34,367 bases of DNA from an uncultured Fidelibacterota bacterium (GTDB lineage Bacteria; Fidelibacterota; Marinisomatia; Marinisomatales; UBA1611). The notes beneath the pieces were generated by a model, which saw only the letters and a list, made by a program, of their open reading frames with translations, was not told the DNA's origin and did no database searches. Where the stretch lies: the NCBI GenBank assembly GCA_913043235.1, contig CAJWLO010000026.1:1-34367 (forward strand), written 5' to 3'. Below, piece after piece: positions 1 through 8,639 of the stretch; position 1 is the first letter of the stretch; every line of letters begins with the position of its first letter. Both the position numbers and the translations under genes were made by a program.

Positions 1-609
1 ATTTTTAAAGAAAATACTGAAGTTGAAAAAATTATTACAAATGAGAATCAGGTAATTGGAATTAAAACAAAAAAAGAAACAATAAAAACTAAAGAAATAA
101 TAATTTGTTCTGGTGCCTGGACTAATAAAATCAAAAATATAGAAGTTAATGAAGCTCCAATAAGACCAGTAAAAGGACAAATGGTTTGTCTTAAAATGTC
201 AAAAGAAAGTTCTATTTTAAAACATATTTTATGGAGAGAGAATGTCTATTTAGTGCCAAGAGATAATTCTGACTTAATTATTGGAGCAACGGAAGAAGAA
301 ATGGGTTTTGATAAGAGCCTGACTGCTGGAGGTATCTATAATTTATTAAAAAAAGCAAGAGAAATATTGCCTGGAATAGAAGATTTACCAATTGTCGAAT
401 CTTGGTCTGGTTTAAGGCCAACAACAAGAGATGAGGCTCCAATTATAGGGCCTTCAAAAAAAATAAAGGGGTTAATTTATGCTACAGGTCATCATAGAAA
501 TGGAATACTTTTAGCTCCACTAACATCAAATGTTATAAAAAATTATTATTTAAATGGTAAAATTGAGAGTGATTTTAGTAATTTTAGACCTGGTAGATTT
601 ATAATTTAA
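1..609 (+). CDS. thiO: Glycine oxidase / FAD-dependent oxidoreductase, C-terminal part (ThiO-like), 5' truncated by window edge
   Basis: The reading frame is open from base 1, so the visible 202 residues are the C-terminal part of a longer protein (DAO-family oxidases are about 350-380 aa). An internal ATG at 181 is not the real start. Visible family features are the ICSGAWTNKI segment, typical of the FAD-binding part of D-amino-acid-oxidase-like enzymes, and the C-terminal pattern GLRPTTRDEAPIIG followed by ATGHHRNGILLAP, which contacts FAD. ThiO oxidises glycine to iminoglycine for thiazole synthesis. The stop at 607-609 lies 3 bases before thiS, and thiG follows, so the thiazole context supports ThiO over another DAO-family enzyme. 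Base composition is much more AT-rich than the DNA beyond 1,900. Confidence 0.85.
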   Translation: MFKENTEVEKIITNENQVIGIKTKKETIKTKEIIICSGAWTNKIKNIEVNEAPIRPVKGQMVCLKMSKESSILKHILWRENVYLVPRDNSDLIIGATEEEMGFDKSLTAGGIYNLLKKAREILPGIEDLPIVESWSGLRPTTRDEAPIIGPSKKIKGLIYATGHHRNGILLAPLTSNVIKNYYLNGKIESDFSNFRPGRFII

Positions 610-612
610 TAA

Positions 613-819
613 ATGAAAAAAAAATTAATAATTAATGGTAAAAATATTTTTGTTTTTTCTGAAACTTTATTAAAAGTTTTAAATGAATTAGAAATAGCTA
701 AAAGTCATAATTTAGCAATCGCAGTTAATGAGAAAGTTGTGCAAAAAATAAATTGGAAAAAATATAAAATAAAGTCAGGAGATATAATTGAGATTGTTGA
801 ACCATTAAAAGGGGGGTAA
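613..819 (+). CDS. thiS: Sulfur carrier protein ThiS
   Basis: This is a 68-residue protein of normal ThiS length ending in the diagnostic LKGG. The terminal Gly-Gly is adenylated and converted to a thiocarboxylate that donates sulfur to the thiazole ring. The sequence also shows the ubiquitin-like pattern with a hydrophobic VxEKVV strand and the GDIIEIVEPLKGG ending. The ATG follows the thiO stop by 3 bases, and thiG begins 6 bases downstream. The GGGGGG run at the 3' end encodes the Gly-Gly tail and probably doubles as the ribosome-binding site for thiG. The three genes are almost certainly co-transcribed. Confidence 0.95.
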   Translation: MKKKLIINGKNIFVFSETLLKVLNELEIAKSHNLAIAVNEKVVQKINWKKYKIKSGDIIEIVEPLKGG

Positions 820-825
820 ATATTT

Positions 826-1608
826 ATGCAAGAACAACTAGTTATCGCGAATAAAAAATTTAAATCAAGATTATTCATGGGTTCGTCTAGATATCCTAAT
901 CATCAAGTAATGCTTGATTCTTTAAGCGCTTCAAAAACAGAAGTTGTTACTGTTGCAATCAGAAGAGTTAGTTTAAAAAAATATAATGAAAATATAATAG
1001 ATGTTTTAAAAAAAAAATATTTTATTTTACCTAATACAGCAGGTTGTTTTACTATAAAAGAAGCAGTATTAACAGCTGAGTTAGCTAGAGAAGCATTAAA
1101 AACAAATTTTGTAAAATTAGAAGTAATAGGAAATGATGAAGACTTATTACCAGATGTAGAAAATCTTATACCTGCAGCTAAACAATTAGTGAAAAGAAAA
1201 TTTAATGTTTTACCATACTGTAATGATGACCCATTAATTTGCAGAAAGTTACAAGATGTAGGATGTGCTGCGGTTATGCCACTAGCCGCGCCTATAGGTT
1301 CGGGTATGGGGATACAAAATCAACAAAACATAAAATTAATTGTTCAAGAGTCAAATGTTCCAGTAATCATAGATGCAGGAGTTGGCACTGCTTCAGATGT
1401 AGCGATAGCAATGGAATTAGGATGCGATGGTGTTTTATTAAATACAGCTGTTGCTGAAGCGCAAAATCCGATATTAATGGCGAAAGCAATGGCCGAAGCT
1501 ATAGAATCTGGTAGAAATGCTTTTTTAGCAGGAAGAATTCCAAGAAGGTCTATTGCTAAAAACTCAACAACAAACAAAGGAAGAATTCATTTAATAAAAA
1601 AAAATTAG
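826..1608 (+). CDS. thiG: Thiazole synthase ThiG
   Basis: This 260-residue protein matches the usual ThiG length of about 255-265. ThiG condenses deoxyxylulose 5-phosphate, the ThiO product (iminoglycine) and ThiS-thiocarboxylate sulfur into the thiazole phosphate. Visible motifs are [12 protein letters not shown] at the N-terminus, VTVAIRR at about residues 42-47, the Schiff-base lysine in VKLEVIGND (Lys97), [19 protein letters not shown] and the phosphate-binding [12 protein letters not shown] and [11 protein letters not shown] segments. The ATG at 826 is preceded by the G-run that ends thiS. The gene ends in an A-rich run, and its TAG overlaps by 4 bases the end of the convergent gene. The AT-rich, lysine-rich style resembles SAR11-type DNA and differs from the rest of the window. 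Confidence 0.95.
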   Translation: MQEQLVIANKKFKSRLFMGSSRYPNHQVMLDSLSASKTEVVTVAIRRVSLKKYNENIIDVLKKKYFILPNTAGCFTIKEAVLTAELAREALKTNFVKLEVIGNDEDLLPDVENLIPAAKQLVKRKFNVLPYCNDDPLICRKLQDVGCAAVMPLAAPIGSGMGIQNQQNIKLIVQESNVPVIIDAGVGTASDVAIAMELGCDGVLLNTAVAEAQNPILMAKAMAEAIESGRNAFLAGRIPRRSIAKNSTTNKGRIHLIKKN

Positions 1609-2795
1609 TTTTTTTTTGATAAGAATCTTTCAATTTCTAAAATTTCTTCTTTTTTTAAACTCTTTTTTTTTTTAAGGTTGTTCATGATAAATTTCCAATT
1701 AGTTAAAAAATGAATTTTTAATTTATTTCTATTCTGATAATTTTTTAATGGCCAAGATTTTATAAGCTTAGTATCTTTAATATGAATTTTGGAATCTGAA
1801 TATTTTGAGTTAGATAGTTTGTCAGATCCAATTGTTAAACTATCAAAGACTATCTTATAAGTATTAACGCCAAAAGCATGTATCCTTGCCATAATCATAC
1901 TATTAGGAGGTAATACTGTAGTACCACCTCCTGATATTGGGAAACCAATTTTTGTCCAGGTAGAGAATGAAACCTGAGATTTAGCAGTTGTTCCGATTAT
2001 AGTCCATCCCTTGTCGTCCAGTTTGTCAATGTAACCTGTGAAAATACCACTGGATCTTTCGTAGGAAATTTTAAGTCTGAATTCTTGCCCTGAGACATCC
2101 ACGGGGCGTGAATTCCATCCTCGCATACCATCATTGACAAAGAGCCTTACATTACTCCCCCAGGCCCCGCCGCGACGCTGAATCCTGACAAAATTTTTCC
2201 CATCTGTTAAATCAAGATTAACCTGAAAGCCTCCTGTCCCCTTGAATTCTTTAATATGAACTTGAGCGAGAATATCTTTGTTCGGATATATAAAGTCCTT
2301 AGTAAGCATCTCAATAGTCCCATTTTCAGCAAAACTCTCTTCAAAAACTAGTTTACCATTTTCTAATTTTGGGTTTCCCTGGAAATTTTTCCATTGATTA
2401 AGATTATTTTCAAAATCATCAATGATTTTTTCTTTTGCTGAACGAACAATTTTTGATAAGGATAATTTTTTTCTCTTAATAGATAAGTAGTATCCATGAT
2501 TATTTTTTTGATCCATAGTGAATAGTATCCCTTTGGAAGCATCTGGATTTGAAGAATGTATTTGCGCGTCTAGATACCAGTGACTGGAGACACTATTACC
2601 TGACAGAATCCACTGATCAGATTCATCAATTGATACACATTTAAGCTTTTCTTTTTCAATATCCCACGCACTGGGATCTCCTTTGGTAACCATCCAATTA
2701 TTTACGTGGTAATTCTCACTATTAACCAGTGCACATATGCCAAAGTAATACAGAAAATAAATTATTCCTTTTGATACCAAATTATATTTATTCAT
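1605..2795 (-). CDS. Secreted two-part beta-sandwich protein (concanavalin-like), unknown function, with an anomalous C-terminal tail
   Basis: The 396-residue product has a likely signal peptide: a basic start ([10 protein letters not shown]), a hydrophobic stretch [14 protein letters not shown], then NSENY. The mature part is rich in alternating beta-strand patterns. The segment from about residue 120 to 325 ([15 protein letters not shown], then [19 protein letters not shown], ending [10 protein letters not shown]) looks like a LamG/DUF1080-type jelly roll, but I see no catalytic motif I can assign. After about residue 330 the protein becomes lysine-rich and low in complexity, ending FLSKKN. 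GC content falls there from about 40% to about 16-20%, so the natural protein may end earlier and this tail may come from joined foreign DNA. The gene is divergent from the T9SS gene at 2873, with a LacI-type operator between them. Relation to DUF1080 3-keto-glycoside hydrolases is possible but weak. Confidence 0.6.
   Translation of the reverse strand: MNKYNLVSKGIIYFLYYFGICALVNSENYHVNNWMVTKGDPSAWDIEKEKLKCVSIDESDQWILSGNSVSSHWYLDAQIHSSNPDASKGILFTMDQKNNHGYYLSIKRKKLSLSKIVRSAKEKIIDDFENNLNQWKNFQGNPKLENGKLVFEESFAENGTIEMLTKDFIYPNKDILAQVHIKEFKGTGGFQVNLDLTDGKNFVRIQRRGGAWGSNVRLFVNDGMRGWNSRPVDVSGQEFRLKISYERSSGIFTGYIDKLDDKGWTIIGTTAKSQVSFSTWTKIGFPISGGGTTVLPPNSMIMARIHAFGVNTYKIVFDSLTIGSDKLSNSKYSDSKIHIKDTKLIKSWPLKNYQNRNKLKIHFLTNWKFIMNNLKKKKSLKKEEILEIERFLSKKN
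1740..1860. other. Composition discontinuity: probable chimeric or recombination junction
   Basis: Counting G+C per 60-base line gives about 18% at 1621, 15% at 1681, 23% at 1741, 25% at 1801, 35% at 1861 and 42% at 1921. The low-GC side carries thiOSG and the lysine-rich tail of the minus-strand ORF. The high-GC side carries the carbohydrate locus. The switch lies inside one open reading frame and coincides with a change from a beta-sandwich to a low-complexity sequence. No repeat, tRNA or integrase marks the boundary, which favours an assembly joint, though a real insertion cannot be excluded. Confidence 0.5.
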
Positions 2796-2800
2796 TTACC

Positions 2801-2812
2801 GTAAACGTTTGA
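2801..2812. promoter_or_regulatory. LacI-family-type operator, site 1
   Basis: The site reads GTAAACGTTTGA, a near-palindrome centred on the CG of AAACGTTT. It matches the sites at 4661, 13318 and 23234. It lies between the divergent genes starting at 2795 (-) and 2873 (+), immediately upstream of the minus-strand start. AAACGTTT-centred palindromes are typical of LacI/GalR-family repressors such as CcpA. This is the least perfect of the four copies. Confidence 0.6.
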
Positions 2813-2872
2813 AATTAATTTATGTAAATTGTATTTTTATACCAGCTAAAAAATACTGAAGAAAGAAAAACC

Positions 2873-4645
2873 ATTTACAAATTTAAATTATCTTTAATCT
2901 ACATAATAATAGAGATTTTATTTTCTCAAGAGTCTAATTTGGATTGCTACTGTTCACGAACAGGGCCTGTTCACCAAGGGATTAATAATATGGGGGTTAT
3001 CGGAAGCCCTGGCCTTACCAATTGTATTGGAGGATGTGGTAATGAATTTCCTGCTGGTAGTGGTTGTGGATATGGGAGCCTCTCACCATGGATAGCTGGT
3101 ATTAAATCAGGATCAAATATGTTAGTTAGTACTGGAGGCCCCTGGCCTAATCATTATGAAAATAGACATGAGTTGTTTCCATCTAATGCTCCCTGGGACT
3201 CACTCTACATAGTACAAAAAGGAGATACAGTAGATATCCCCTTCTATAAAAATAATTATACTGCTAAATCCAATGAAGATATAATCGGTCACTATAATGA
3301 CTATTCGATTACATCAGTCCCCAACCATGTTCCAATGGGTATAGATATTATTCAGCGCACTTATACATGGACTGGATTTGAATTTATAGTGCATCGTCTA
3401 AGTGTAGTATTCAAAAACAATATAAGTGATGTTTGGCTCGGTATGTTTGGAAACATGGCAATAGGTTGTGCAGGCGGTCCTGGAAATACAGAGTTTGGAT
3501 GGTTTGATGAAGAGAGAAAATTAGCAATTTATGAATCTAATGATCCATCTGCTGTAGGGCCAACAATGATATGGTTAATTCCAGAATCTGGGAACGAATC
3601 AACCAAATATACTTGGCTGGATGGTGCGGGTCCATATTCGGTAGATAGTCCACCGGATAATGATGCCGACAGGTACCTTTTTATGTCTGCAGGAAATATT
3701 TTCCACGATGAAATACAGTCCACAGGCTATGGACACTATCTTTATTCTGTGGGACCATTCCAAGCGCAAGCCGGTGATACTTTACACTATACGATTTCCC
3801 AGATATACGGAGTACATATGACGGGAGTCGAAAAAAATTACCAGACCCTAAAAAAAATCGTAGAACAAAACTATAGGACACCTTCGCCACCGCCAAGACC
3901 ACCCCTTAAAGTTTCTGTATCATCCCACCAAGTGAATTTAAACTGGGAAATCGGGGTTGATGATAGAAATCCTGAGACCTATACTGATAGTTACAGGATG
4001 GATAATGAACCTACACCATTTGCAGGATACCGGGTATACAAAAGCAGTACAGGGTTAGCAGGACCATGGACATTGCTGGCAGAGTACGATAGGACAGATG
4101 ATCAATGGGACAATAATTTTGGTTTATCCTACAGCTACTCTGATAAAGGCCTACTAAATAATTTTAATTATTATTACACTGTTACTTCATTCTCAAAACC
4201 TGATACTATAATGAACCTTGATTCACAAGAAAGCAGCCTTGCATCCAATGCAGTGATAGCAGTCCCAGGTACTGCAGCTCCTAAAAATGTAGGACAAGTT
4301 ATTGTAGTCCCTAACCCATATTTGGGAGATCAAAAGTATTACAACTTAAGTCCTCCTTGGGAAGGGAAAAGCATTATTGGGGACTGGACAGAAGAGTATC
4401 GGAGAATTCAATTTGTTAACCTTCCAAACCCATCTACAATAAAGATTTATACTTTAAATGGTAAATACGTTAGTACAATAGAACACTCTATTAAAATGAT
4501 AAATGATCAATCCAATTACGGCGGGACATCAGATTGGAATCTCACATCTTACACGGGTCAAGCCGTATCAAGTGGAATTTATTTATTTACCGTTGAAGAT
4601 AATTCTGGTAGTATCCAAAATGGAAAATTTGTAATAATTAAATAA
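2873..4645 (+). CDS. Secreted T9SS cargo protein with fibronectin-III-like and type A sorting domains (paralogue A)
   Basis: This is one of three paralogues, with 28493-30315 and 30312-32171. The conserved N-terminal region (GxGCGYGSLSPWIAGIKSG, then STGGPW and ELFPSNAPWDS) is unknown to me. It is followed by a proline linker (PSPPPRPPL), a fibronectin-III-like domain (PFAGYRVYKSSTG to YYYTVTSFSKPD), a PNPYLGDQKYYN segment and a C-terminal T9SS type A domain ending SGIYLFTVEDNSG...GKFVIIK. The role is probably an outer-surface glycan-binding or anchoring protein (inference). No ATG, GTG or TTG gives a signal peptide; TTG at 2939 would skip it. The frame is open upstream to 2828 and encodes IYKFKLSLIYIIIEILFSQES, a good signal peptide if translation starts at ATT 2873. 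I chose that start, so either a rare ATT start or a mutated ATG is implied. It is closest to paralogue C. A LacI-type operator lies upstream. Confidence 0.75.
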   Translation: MYKFKLSLIYIIIEILFSQESNLDCYCSRTGPVHQGINNMGVIGSPGLTNCIGGCGNEFPAGSGCGYGSLSPWIAGIKSGSNMLVSTGGPWPNHYENRHELFPSNAPWDSLYIVQKGDTVDIPFYKNNYTAKSNEDIIGHYNDYSITSVPNHVPMGIDIIQRTYTWTGFEFIVHRLSVVFKNNISDVWLGMFGNMAIGCAGGPGNTEFGWFDEERKLAIYESNDPSAVGPTMIWLIPESGNESTKYTWLDGAGPYSVDSPPDNDADRYLFMSAGNIFHDEIQSTGYGHYLYSVGPFQAQAGDTLHYTISQIYGVHMTGVEKNYQTLKKIVEQNYRTPSPPPRPPLKVSVSSHQVNLNWEIGVDDRNPETYTDSYRMDNEPTPFAGYRVYKSSTGLAGPWTLLAEYDRTDDQWDNNFGLSYSYSDKGLLNNFNYYYTVTSFSKPDTIMNLDSQESSLASNAVIAVPGTAAPKNVGQVIVVPNPYLGDQKYYNLSPPWEGKSIIGDWTEEYRRIQFVNLPNPSTIKIYTLNGKYVSTIEHSIKMINDQSNYGGTSDWNLTSYTGQAVSSGIYLFTVEDNSGSIQNGKFVIIK

Positions 4646-4660
4646 AATAATAGAATCGTA

Positions 4661-4676
4661 ATGCAAACGTTTGCAT
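4661..4676. promoter_or_regulatory. LacI-family-type operator, site 2 (perfect 16-bp palindrome)
   Basis: ATGCAAACGTTTGCAT is a perfect 16-base palindrome and the best copy of the operator found four times in this window. It lies 15 bases after the stop of paralogue A and about 240 bases before the oxidoreductase gene at 4919. It therefore most likely controls the 4919-6696 pair. The distance leaves room for a long leader containing the inverted repeat at 4745-4816. Confidence 0.75.
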
Positions 4677-4744
4677 TTTTAGTCAAAAAGATATTATTTT
4701 AAACTATAATATTTTATAATAAAATTAGAATTTTTTAAAAGCTG

Positions 4745-4816
4745 ACCACTGTGAATACATTTTAGCGGTAATCTCTATAATACACACACTTCTACCTTAA
4801 TTTTATTCACAGTGGT
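4745..4816. repeat. 13-bp perfect inverted repeat with 46-base spacer in the leader before 4919
   Basis: ACCACTGTGAATA at 4745-4757 is exactly complementary to TATTCACAGTGGT at 4804-4816. The spacer contains TATAAT at 4776-4781, which could be a -10 element, and a run of ACACAC. The arms could pair as an RNA stem in the leader of the oxidoreductase/ThuA transcript, or be paired protein-binding half-sites, or be the ends of a very small mobile-element remnant. No target-site duplication is evident. The whole gap 4646-4918 otherwise holds only the operator at 4661 and AT-rich sequence. Confidence 0.6.
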
Positions 4817-4918
4817 GTTAAATACATTAAATGAATTTAGATTATTCATAATTAAATTCTATAATAAATAATTTCTTATTCCAAAATAAAACTGTTCTAT
4901 TTACCATAAAATTCGATA

Positions 4919-6001
4919 ATGAAATTAGGTATAATCGGTTGCGGTAATATCTCGGATGCATATTTTAGTGGTTCTATATCGGCAAAAAATATAAGTATTA
5001 TTGCCTGTTCCGATATTAATAATGATACCGCTATTAAAAAGGCCGAAATGTATGATATAGAAGCCTTAAATATTTCAGAATTATTATCTAATAATGAGAT
5101 CGAACTAATAATTAATATCACAAACCCACAGTCTCATAAGGAAGTAACCTTATCAATACTTAATTCTGGAAAGCATGCGTACAGTGAAAAACCATTAGCA
5201 CTTTCTGTTTCGGATGGATTGGAAATTATTAAAGCATCGAAGGATACTGGTTATAGAATAGGTTGCGCCCCAGATACATTTCTTGGATCAGGTATTCAGT
5301 CAACAATAAAAGGACTCAATGAACATAAAATAGGTAATATATTTGGCGGATCTGTAATGTTCTTATGTCCAGGTCACGAGAGTTGGCACCCTAATCCTGA
5401 ATTCTATTATTTAAAAGGTGGTGGACCAGTAATGGATATGGCAGTTTATTATATCACAGCATTAGTTAATATGCTTGGACCTGTTAAAAGTGTATTAGGA
5501 AAAGTAACAAATGGCTTTGAAAAGAGGGTCTGCACAAGCGAAGAGCGAAATGGAGATATTTTAAAAGTAGAAGTCCCAACACACTCTACATCAATACTTG
5601 AGTTTAGCTCAGGGGTAATTATTAATATGGTTATGAGCTTTGATGTCCAAAATTCAGATATTACTCCTTTCCAGCTCTGGGGGACTCATGGAACGATGAA
5701 TGTCCCAGATCCAAATACTTTTGAAGGTAGACCAATGATAAAAATGAAGGATGAAGATAATTGGAGATCCTTAAATTATAATTTTGCAATAAACTCTCGT
5801 ATTTTCGGAGTTGTAGATATGGTTAGAGCTTTGAAAGATAATCGACCACACAGAGCGAATGGTGATTTAGCATTACATGTTTTGGAAACTATGATTGCAT
5901 GTGAAAAATCCTCTGCAATAGGCAAACCAATAAAAATTCAAAATATTTGTGAAATACCGAAGCCTTTAGGATTGGGTCTGAAGAAATGGGAAATTGATTA
6001 A
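4919..6001 (+). CDS. Gfo/Idh/MocA-family oxidoreductase (first copy)
   Basis: The 360-residue protein is of normal family length. It begins with a Rossmann NAD(P)-binding motif, KLGIIGCGNISDAY, followed by a strand ending ACSDIN. The family signature EKPLALS is at about residues 90-96, where the Lys-Pro pair contacts cofactor and substrate. The C-terminal half has the alpha/beta sheet domain with GGGPVMDMAVYYITALVNMLGPV, where the Asp/Tyr helix normally supplies catalytic groups. These enzymes oxidise or reduce sugar hydroxyls, often at C3, using NAD(P). Its TAA overlaps the ATG of the ThuA gene by one base (TAATG), indicating translational coupling. A LacI-type operator and an inverted repeat lie upstream. 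The substrate is unknown; the locus suggests a glycoside or pentose derivative. Confidence 0.85.
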   Translation: MKLGIIGCGNISDAYFSGSISAKNISIIACSDINNDTAIKKAEMYDIEALNISELLSNNEIELIINITNPQSHKEVTLSILNSGKHAYSEKPLALSVSDGLEIIKASKDTGYRIGCAPDTFLGSGIQSTIKGLNEHKIGNIFGGSVMFLCPGHESWHPNPEFYYLKGGGPVMDMAVYYITALVNMLGPVKSVLGKVTNGFEKRVCTSEERNGDILKVEVPTHSTSILEFSSGVIINMVMSFDVQNSDITPFQLWGTHGTMNVPDPNTFEGRPMIKMKDEDNWRSLNYNFAINSRIFGVVDMVRALKDNRPHRANGDLALHVLETMIACEKSSAIGKPIKIQNICEIPKPLGLGLKKWEID

Positions 6002-6696
6002 TGAAAAATGTAATGAAAAAAGCTTTAGTTTTCTGGGGAGGCTGGGATGGACACACACCAAGGGAGTGCGCAGAAAAATACCATGATTTTTTAGAAAAAA
6101 ATGATTTTGAAGTTACAGTTAGTACTGATCAAAATATCTATGCAGATAAAAATTTTATGTCAACACTGAATCTGATTGTACCAATCGTCACAATGTCAGA
6201 GATCAATCTCGAACAGGTTAATGGACTACTTAATGCTGTCCGAAATGGAGTAGGAATCGCTGGCCACCATGGTGGAATGAGTGATTCCTATCGCAAAAAT
6301 ACTGAATATCAATTTATGGTTGGAGGACAGTTTATTTCGCATCCAGGCGGGATTACAGAATTTTTTATTGATGATGCTGGGTCAGGTGATCCAATAATGA
6401 AAGGTATCGACTCATTTAAGATTAAAAGTGAACAATATTTTATGCATGTAGATCCATCCAATTTAGTTTTGGCCACAACAACTTTCAGTGATCCGGTCTA
6501 TGATGAAAATTCAAGCATCTCAAATATTAACTTTCCAAATAGCTGGATCAAAGGAGCAGTAATGCCATACATATGGAAAAGAATGTACGGGAAAGGAAAA
6601 GTATTCTATAGCTCAATAGGGCACACTGTTTCGGATTTTGAAAATGAGCTGGCATGGACCATCCAAAAGCGTGGTCTATTATGGGCTACTAAATAA
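6001..6696 (+). CDS. ThuA-like protein (class I glutamine-amidotransferase-like fold), first copy
   Basis: The 231-residue protein starts MKNVMKKALVFWGGWDGHTP. The second methionine could also serve as start. It has the ThuA pattern: WGGWDGHTPRECAEKYHDFLE, a strand ending LIVPIVTM, then GVGIAGHHGGMSDSYR in the elbow region and GKVFYSSIGHTVSDF near the C-terminus, all typical of ThuA (trehalose utilisation) proteins. In rhizobia ThuA partners ThuB, a Gfo/Idh/MocA-type oxidoreductase, and the same pairing is seen here with the overlapping upstream gene. No signal peptide is visible, so a cytoplasmic role is likely. The exact reaction is not established by sequence. It is convergent with the second pair, with a gap of 4 bases. 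Confidence 0.8.
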   Translation: MKNVMKKALVFWGGWDGHTPRECAEKYHDFLEKNDFEVTVSTDQNIYADKNFMSTLNLIVPIVTMSEINLEQVNGLLNAVRNGVGIAGHHGGMSDSYRKNTEYQFMVGGQFISHPGGITEFFIDDAGSGDPIMKGIDSFKIKSEQYFMHVDPSNLVLATTTFSDPVYDENSSISNINFPNSWIKGAVMPYIWKRMYGKGKVFYSSIGHTVSDFENELAWTIQKRGLLWATK

Positions 6697-6700
6697 GTAT

Positions 6701-7747
6701 TTAGATATCTATCCAAACTTGTTTTTCTGAACTTTCTATACAACTATCAATTATTTTCTGGACATCTGCCCCAACCTTAAAATCCGGCTGACCATTCTCG
6801 CCTGATATAATTGAGTGAATGAAACGCTCGATATTATTTGGCGTTGATTCAACATAAACCGTATCCCAATACATATTTTCGGTATTAATATCTCTTGTAA
6901 TCTTATAGGAGTTACTATCTAAACCATGTTCTAGGGTTATACAAACACCACCTTTATTACAAAATATTTTTAAATCTAATCTATTTCTATAACCTGTCGC
7001 AAATCTTGTGCTGACTATCGTTCCAGTAGCTCCATTTTCAAATTCTACCATTGAAATAAAAGAATCATTCGCATCAAGTATATACTCACCAACTCTCTTT
7101 CCTTTATCTATAAAAGTTTTAAGAAGTGAATTAACTCTTTTTATTCTCCCAACTGGATAAGTAACAAAATCAATTATATGTACACCAAGGTCTCCCAAAA
7201 CACCATTGCTCCCATGCGCTTTAGACAGTCTCCAAAGCCATTGCGGCAACTCTTTCCAATCACCCCAATATTTTGAAGTTAACCAAGATTGATAGTACGA
7301 TGCTTCAACATGCTTAATACTACCTAGTTCACCCGTGTGAACTACATTGACAAGCTCTTGGAAACCTGATGAGTTTCTATAACTAAGGTTAACCATGTTT
7401 ATTAGTTTTTTAGATTTTGCTACTTCATACATTTCTAGAGCATCCTGATAGTTTTCAGCAAGTGGCTTTTCAGAAAAGATATGTTTGCCTCTTTCTAGAG
7501 ATTTTATAGCAATTTCTTTATGATAATTATCTGGAGTTACGTTAGAAATCGCATCTACTTCACAATCCGTTAGCAATTCATCAATAGAAGTATAAATGTT
7601 AGGAATTTTATATTTTTTTTGAAATCCATAAAGATTTTCTTTGTTGATATCACAAGCCGCTACTATTTTCACATTTTCAAGTTTTTGATACTCTAGAGCA
7701 TGGTAGTGGGCCATGCTCCCCGTACCAATAATTGCCACCCTAATCAT
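6701..7747 (-). CDS. Gfo/Idh/MocA-family oxidoreductase (second copy)
   Basis: The 348-residue protein has an N-terminal Rossmann motif, [18 protein letters not shown], followed by AACDIN. The EKPLAEN signature lies near residue 95. In the C-terminal domain, [22 protein letters not shown] carries the His/Asp region often used for catalysis. It probably oxidises a sugar or glycoside hydroxyl with NAD(P). Its start overlaps the end of the upstream ThuA-like gene in an ATGA arrangement, so the two are coupled. The order here is ThuA then oxidoreductase, opposite to the pair at 4919-6696, and the sequences are clearly different from the first copy, so this is not a local duplication. Confidence 0.85.
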   Translation of the reverse strand: MIRVAIIGTGSMAHYHALEYQKLENVKIVAACDINKENLYGFQKKYKIPNIYTSIDELLTDCEVDAISNVTPDNYHKEIAIKSLERGKHIFSEKPLAENYQDALEMYEVAKSKKLINMVNLSYRNSSGFQELVNVVHTGELGSIKHVEASYYQSWLTSKYWGDWKELPQWLWRLSKAHGSNGVLGDLGVHIIDFVTYPVGRIKRVNSLLKTFIDKGKRVGEYILDANDSFISMVEFENGATGTIVSTRFATGYRNRLDLKIFCNKGGVCITLEHGLDSNSYKITRDINTENMYWDTVYVESTPNNIERFIHSIISGENGQPDFKVGADVQKIIDSCIESSEKQVWIDI

Positions 7748-8526
7748 TTTAGGTACTCATGGTCTACCTTATAACCTTTTGTTTCTATTGGCTCAATTGG
7801 CGTTTTACGATGCATCTTATCATCAGGTCTAAAGTTATCTTCCCAAAGTTGGGCATTCTCATGCCTGTTAGCCCAGTACACACTATTTAGGATTACTTTT
7901 TGAACATCTTTATTATGATAAACAGGATAAGATTCATGTCCAGGTCTAAAATAGAAAATTTTACCATTACCTCTCTTATAGCATAAGCCTGACCGGAATA
8001 CTTCTCCTCCTTGGAACCAACTAATAAAAACAGTTTCATCTGGTTCTGGAACCTGAAATGGTTCACCATACATTTCAGTCATATCTATCTCAAAATATTC
8101 CCCCAAACCACGTGCTATTGGGTGCCCCGGATTACAGATCCATACCCTCTCCTTTTCACCTCTTTCTGCCCAACGAATATTTGCGTTGGTACCCATCATT
8201 CTTTTAAAAATTTTTGAATGATGTCCTGAATGCAGTACTATAAGCCCCATACCCTCTAACACGCGCATCTGAACCCGATCTACTATCTCATCTTCAACTT
8301 TATTATGGGCCATATGTCCCCACCATATAAGAACATCGGTTCCTCTCAACATTTCAACAGTGAGGCCATGTTCCTTCTCATCTTGAGTTGCTGTTGAAAT
8401 ATTTAAGTGTTGATCTTCTTGTAAAAAATCTTTTATATATCCATGTATACCATTTGGATAAATTTGTTTTACAACTTCGTCTTTCTTTTCATGATAGTAT
8501 TCGTTCCATATTGTTAGATTTATCAT
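7744..8526 (-). CDS. ThuA-like protein, second copy
   Basis: The 260-residue protein resembles ThuA-domain proteins through WNEYYHEK near the start, [37 protein letters not shown] and [18 protein letters not shown]. ThuA proteins have a flavodoxin/amidotransferase-like fold and are usually found beside sugar oxidoreductases, as here. The start is well supported: the minus strand has AGGAG a few bases before ATG 8526. It is followed by the overlapping oxidoreductase gene. It lies 113 bases downstream of the ABC permease gene on the same strand and may be part of the same transcript or have its own promoter. No signal peptide is visible. Confidence 0.8.
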   Translation of the reverse strand: MINLTIWNEYYHEKKDEVVKQIYPNGIHGYIKDFLQEDQHLNISTATQDEKEHGLTVEMLRGTDVLIWWGHMAHNKVEDEIVDRVQMRVLEGMGLIVLHSGHHSKIFKRMMGTNANIRWAERGEKERVWICNPGHPIARGLGEYFEIDMTEMYGEPFQVPEPDETVFISWFQGGEVFRSGLCYKRGNGKIFYFRPGHESYPVYHNKDVQKVILNSVYWANRHENAQLWEDNFRPDDKMHRKTPIEPIETKGYKVDHEYLK

Positions 8527-8552
8527 ATTTTTCTCCTTAAGTCTTTTTAGTT

Positions 8553-8568
8553 AAACAACGAATTGTTT
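8553..8568 (-). promoter_or_regulatory. Small palindrome upstream of the ThuA ribosome-binding site
   Basis: AAACAA and TTGTTT flank a four-base centre, giving a 6-bp stem whose loop reads TTCG on the minus strand. It lies about 27 bases upstream of the ThuA start on the minus strand, in the 113-base gap after the ABC permease. It could be a UUCG-capped hairpin that protects or separates the downstream message, or a degenerate repressor site. It does not match the AAACGTTT operator. Confidence 0.3.
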
Positions 8569-8639
8569 GAAAATATTTTTTAATACCACTTCATTGGACA
8601 CAATCTCTTATTACTTTTATTCCTTTATAACACCTCCCT

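Noticed and set aside
1344..1577. 77-codon minus-strand ORF inside thiG
   Set aside because: It is fully contained in a well-supported ThiG gene in another frame, and its alanine/serine content mirrors the opposite strand.
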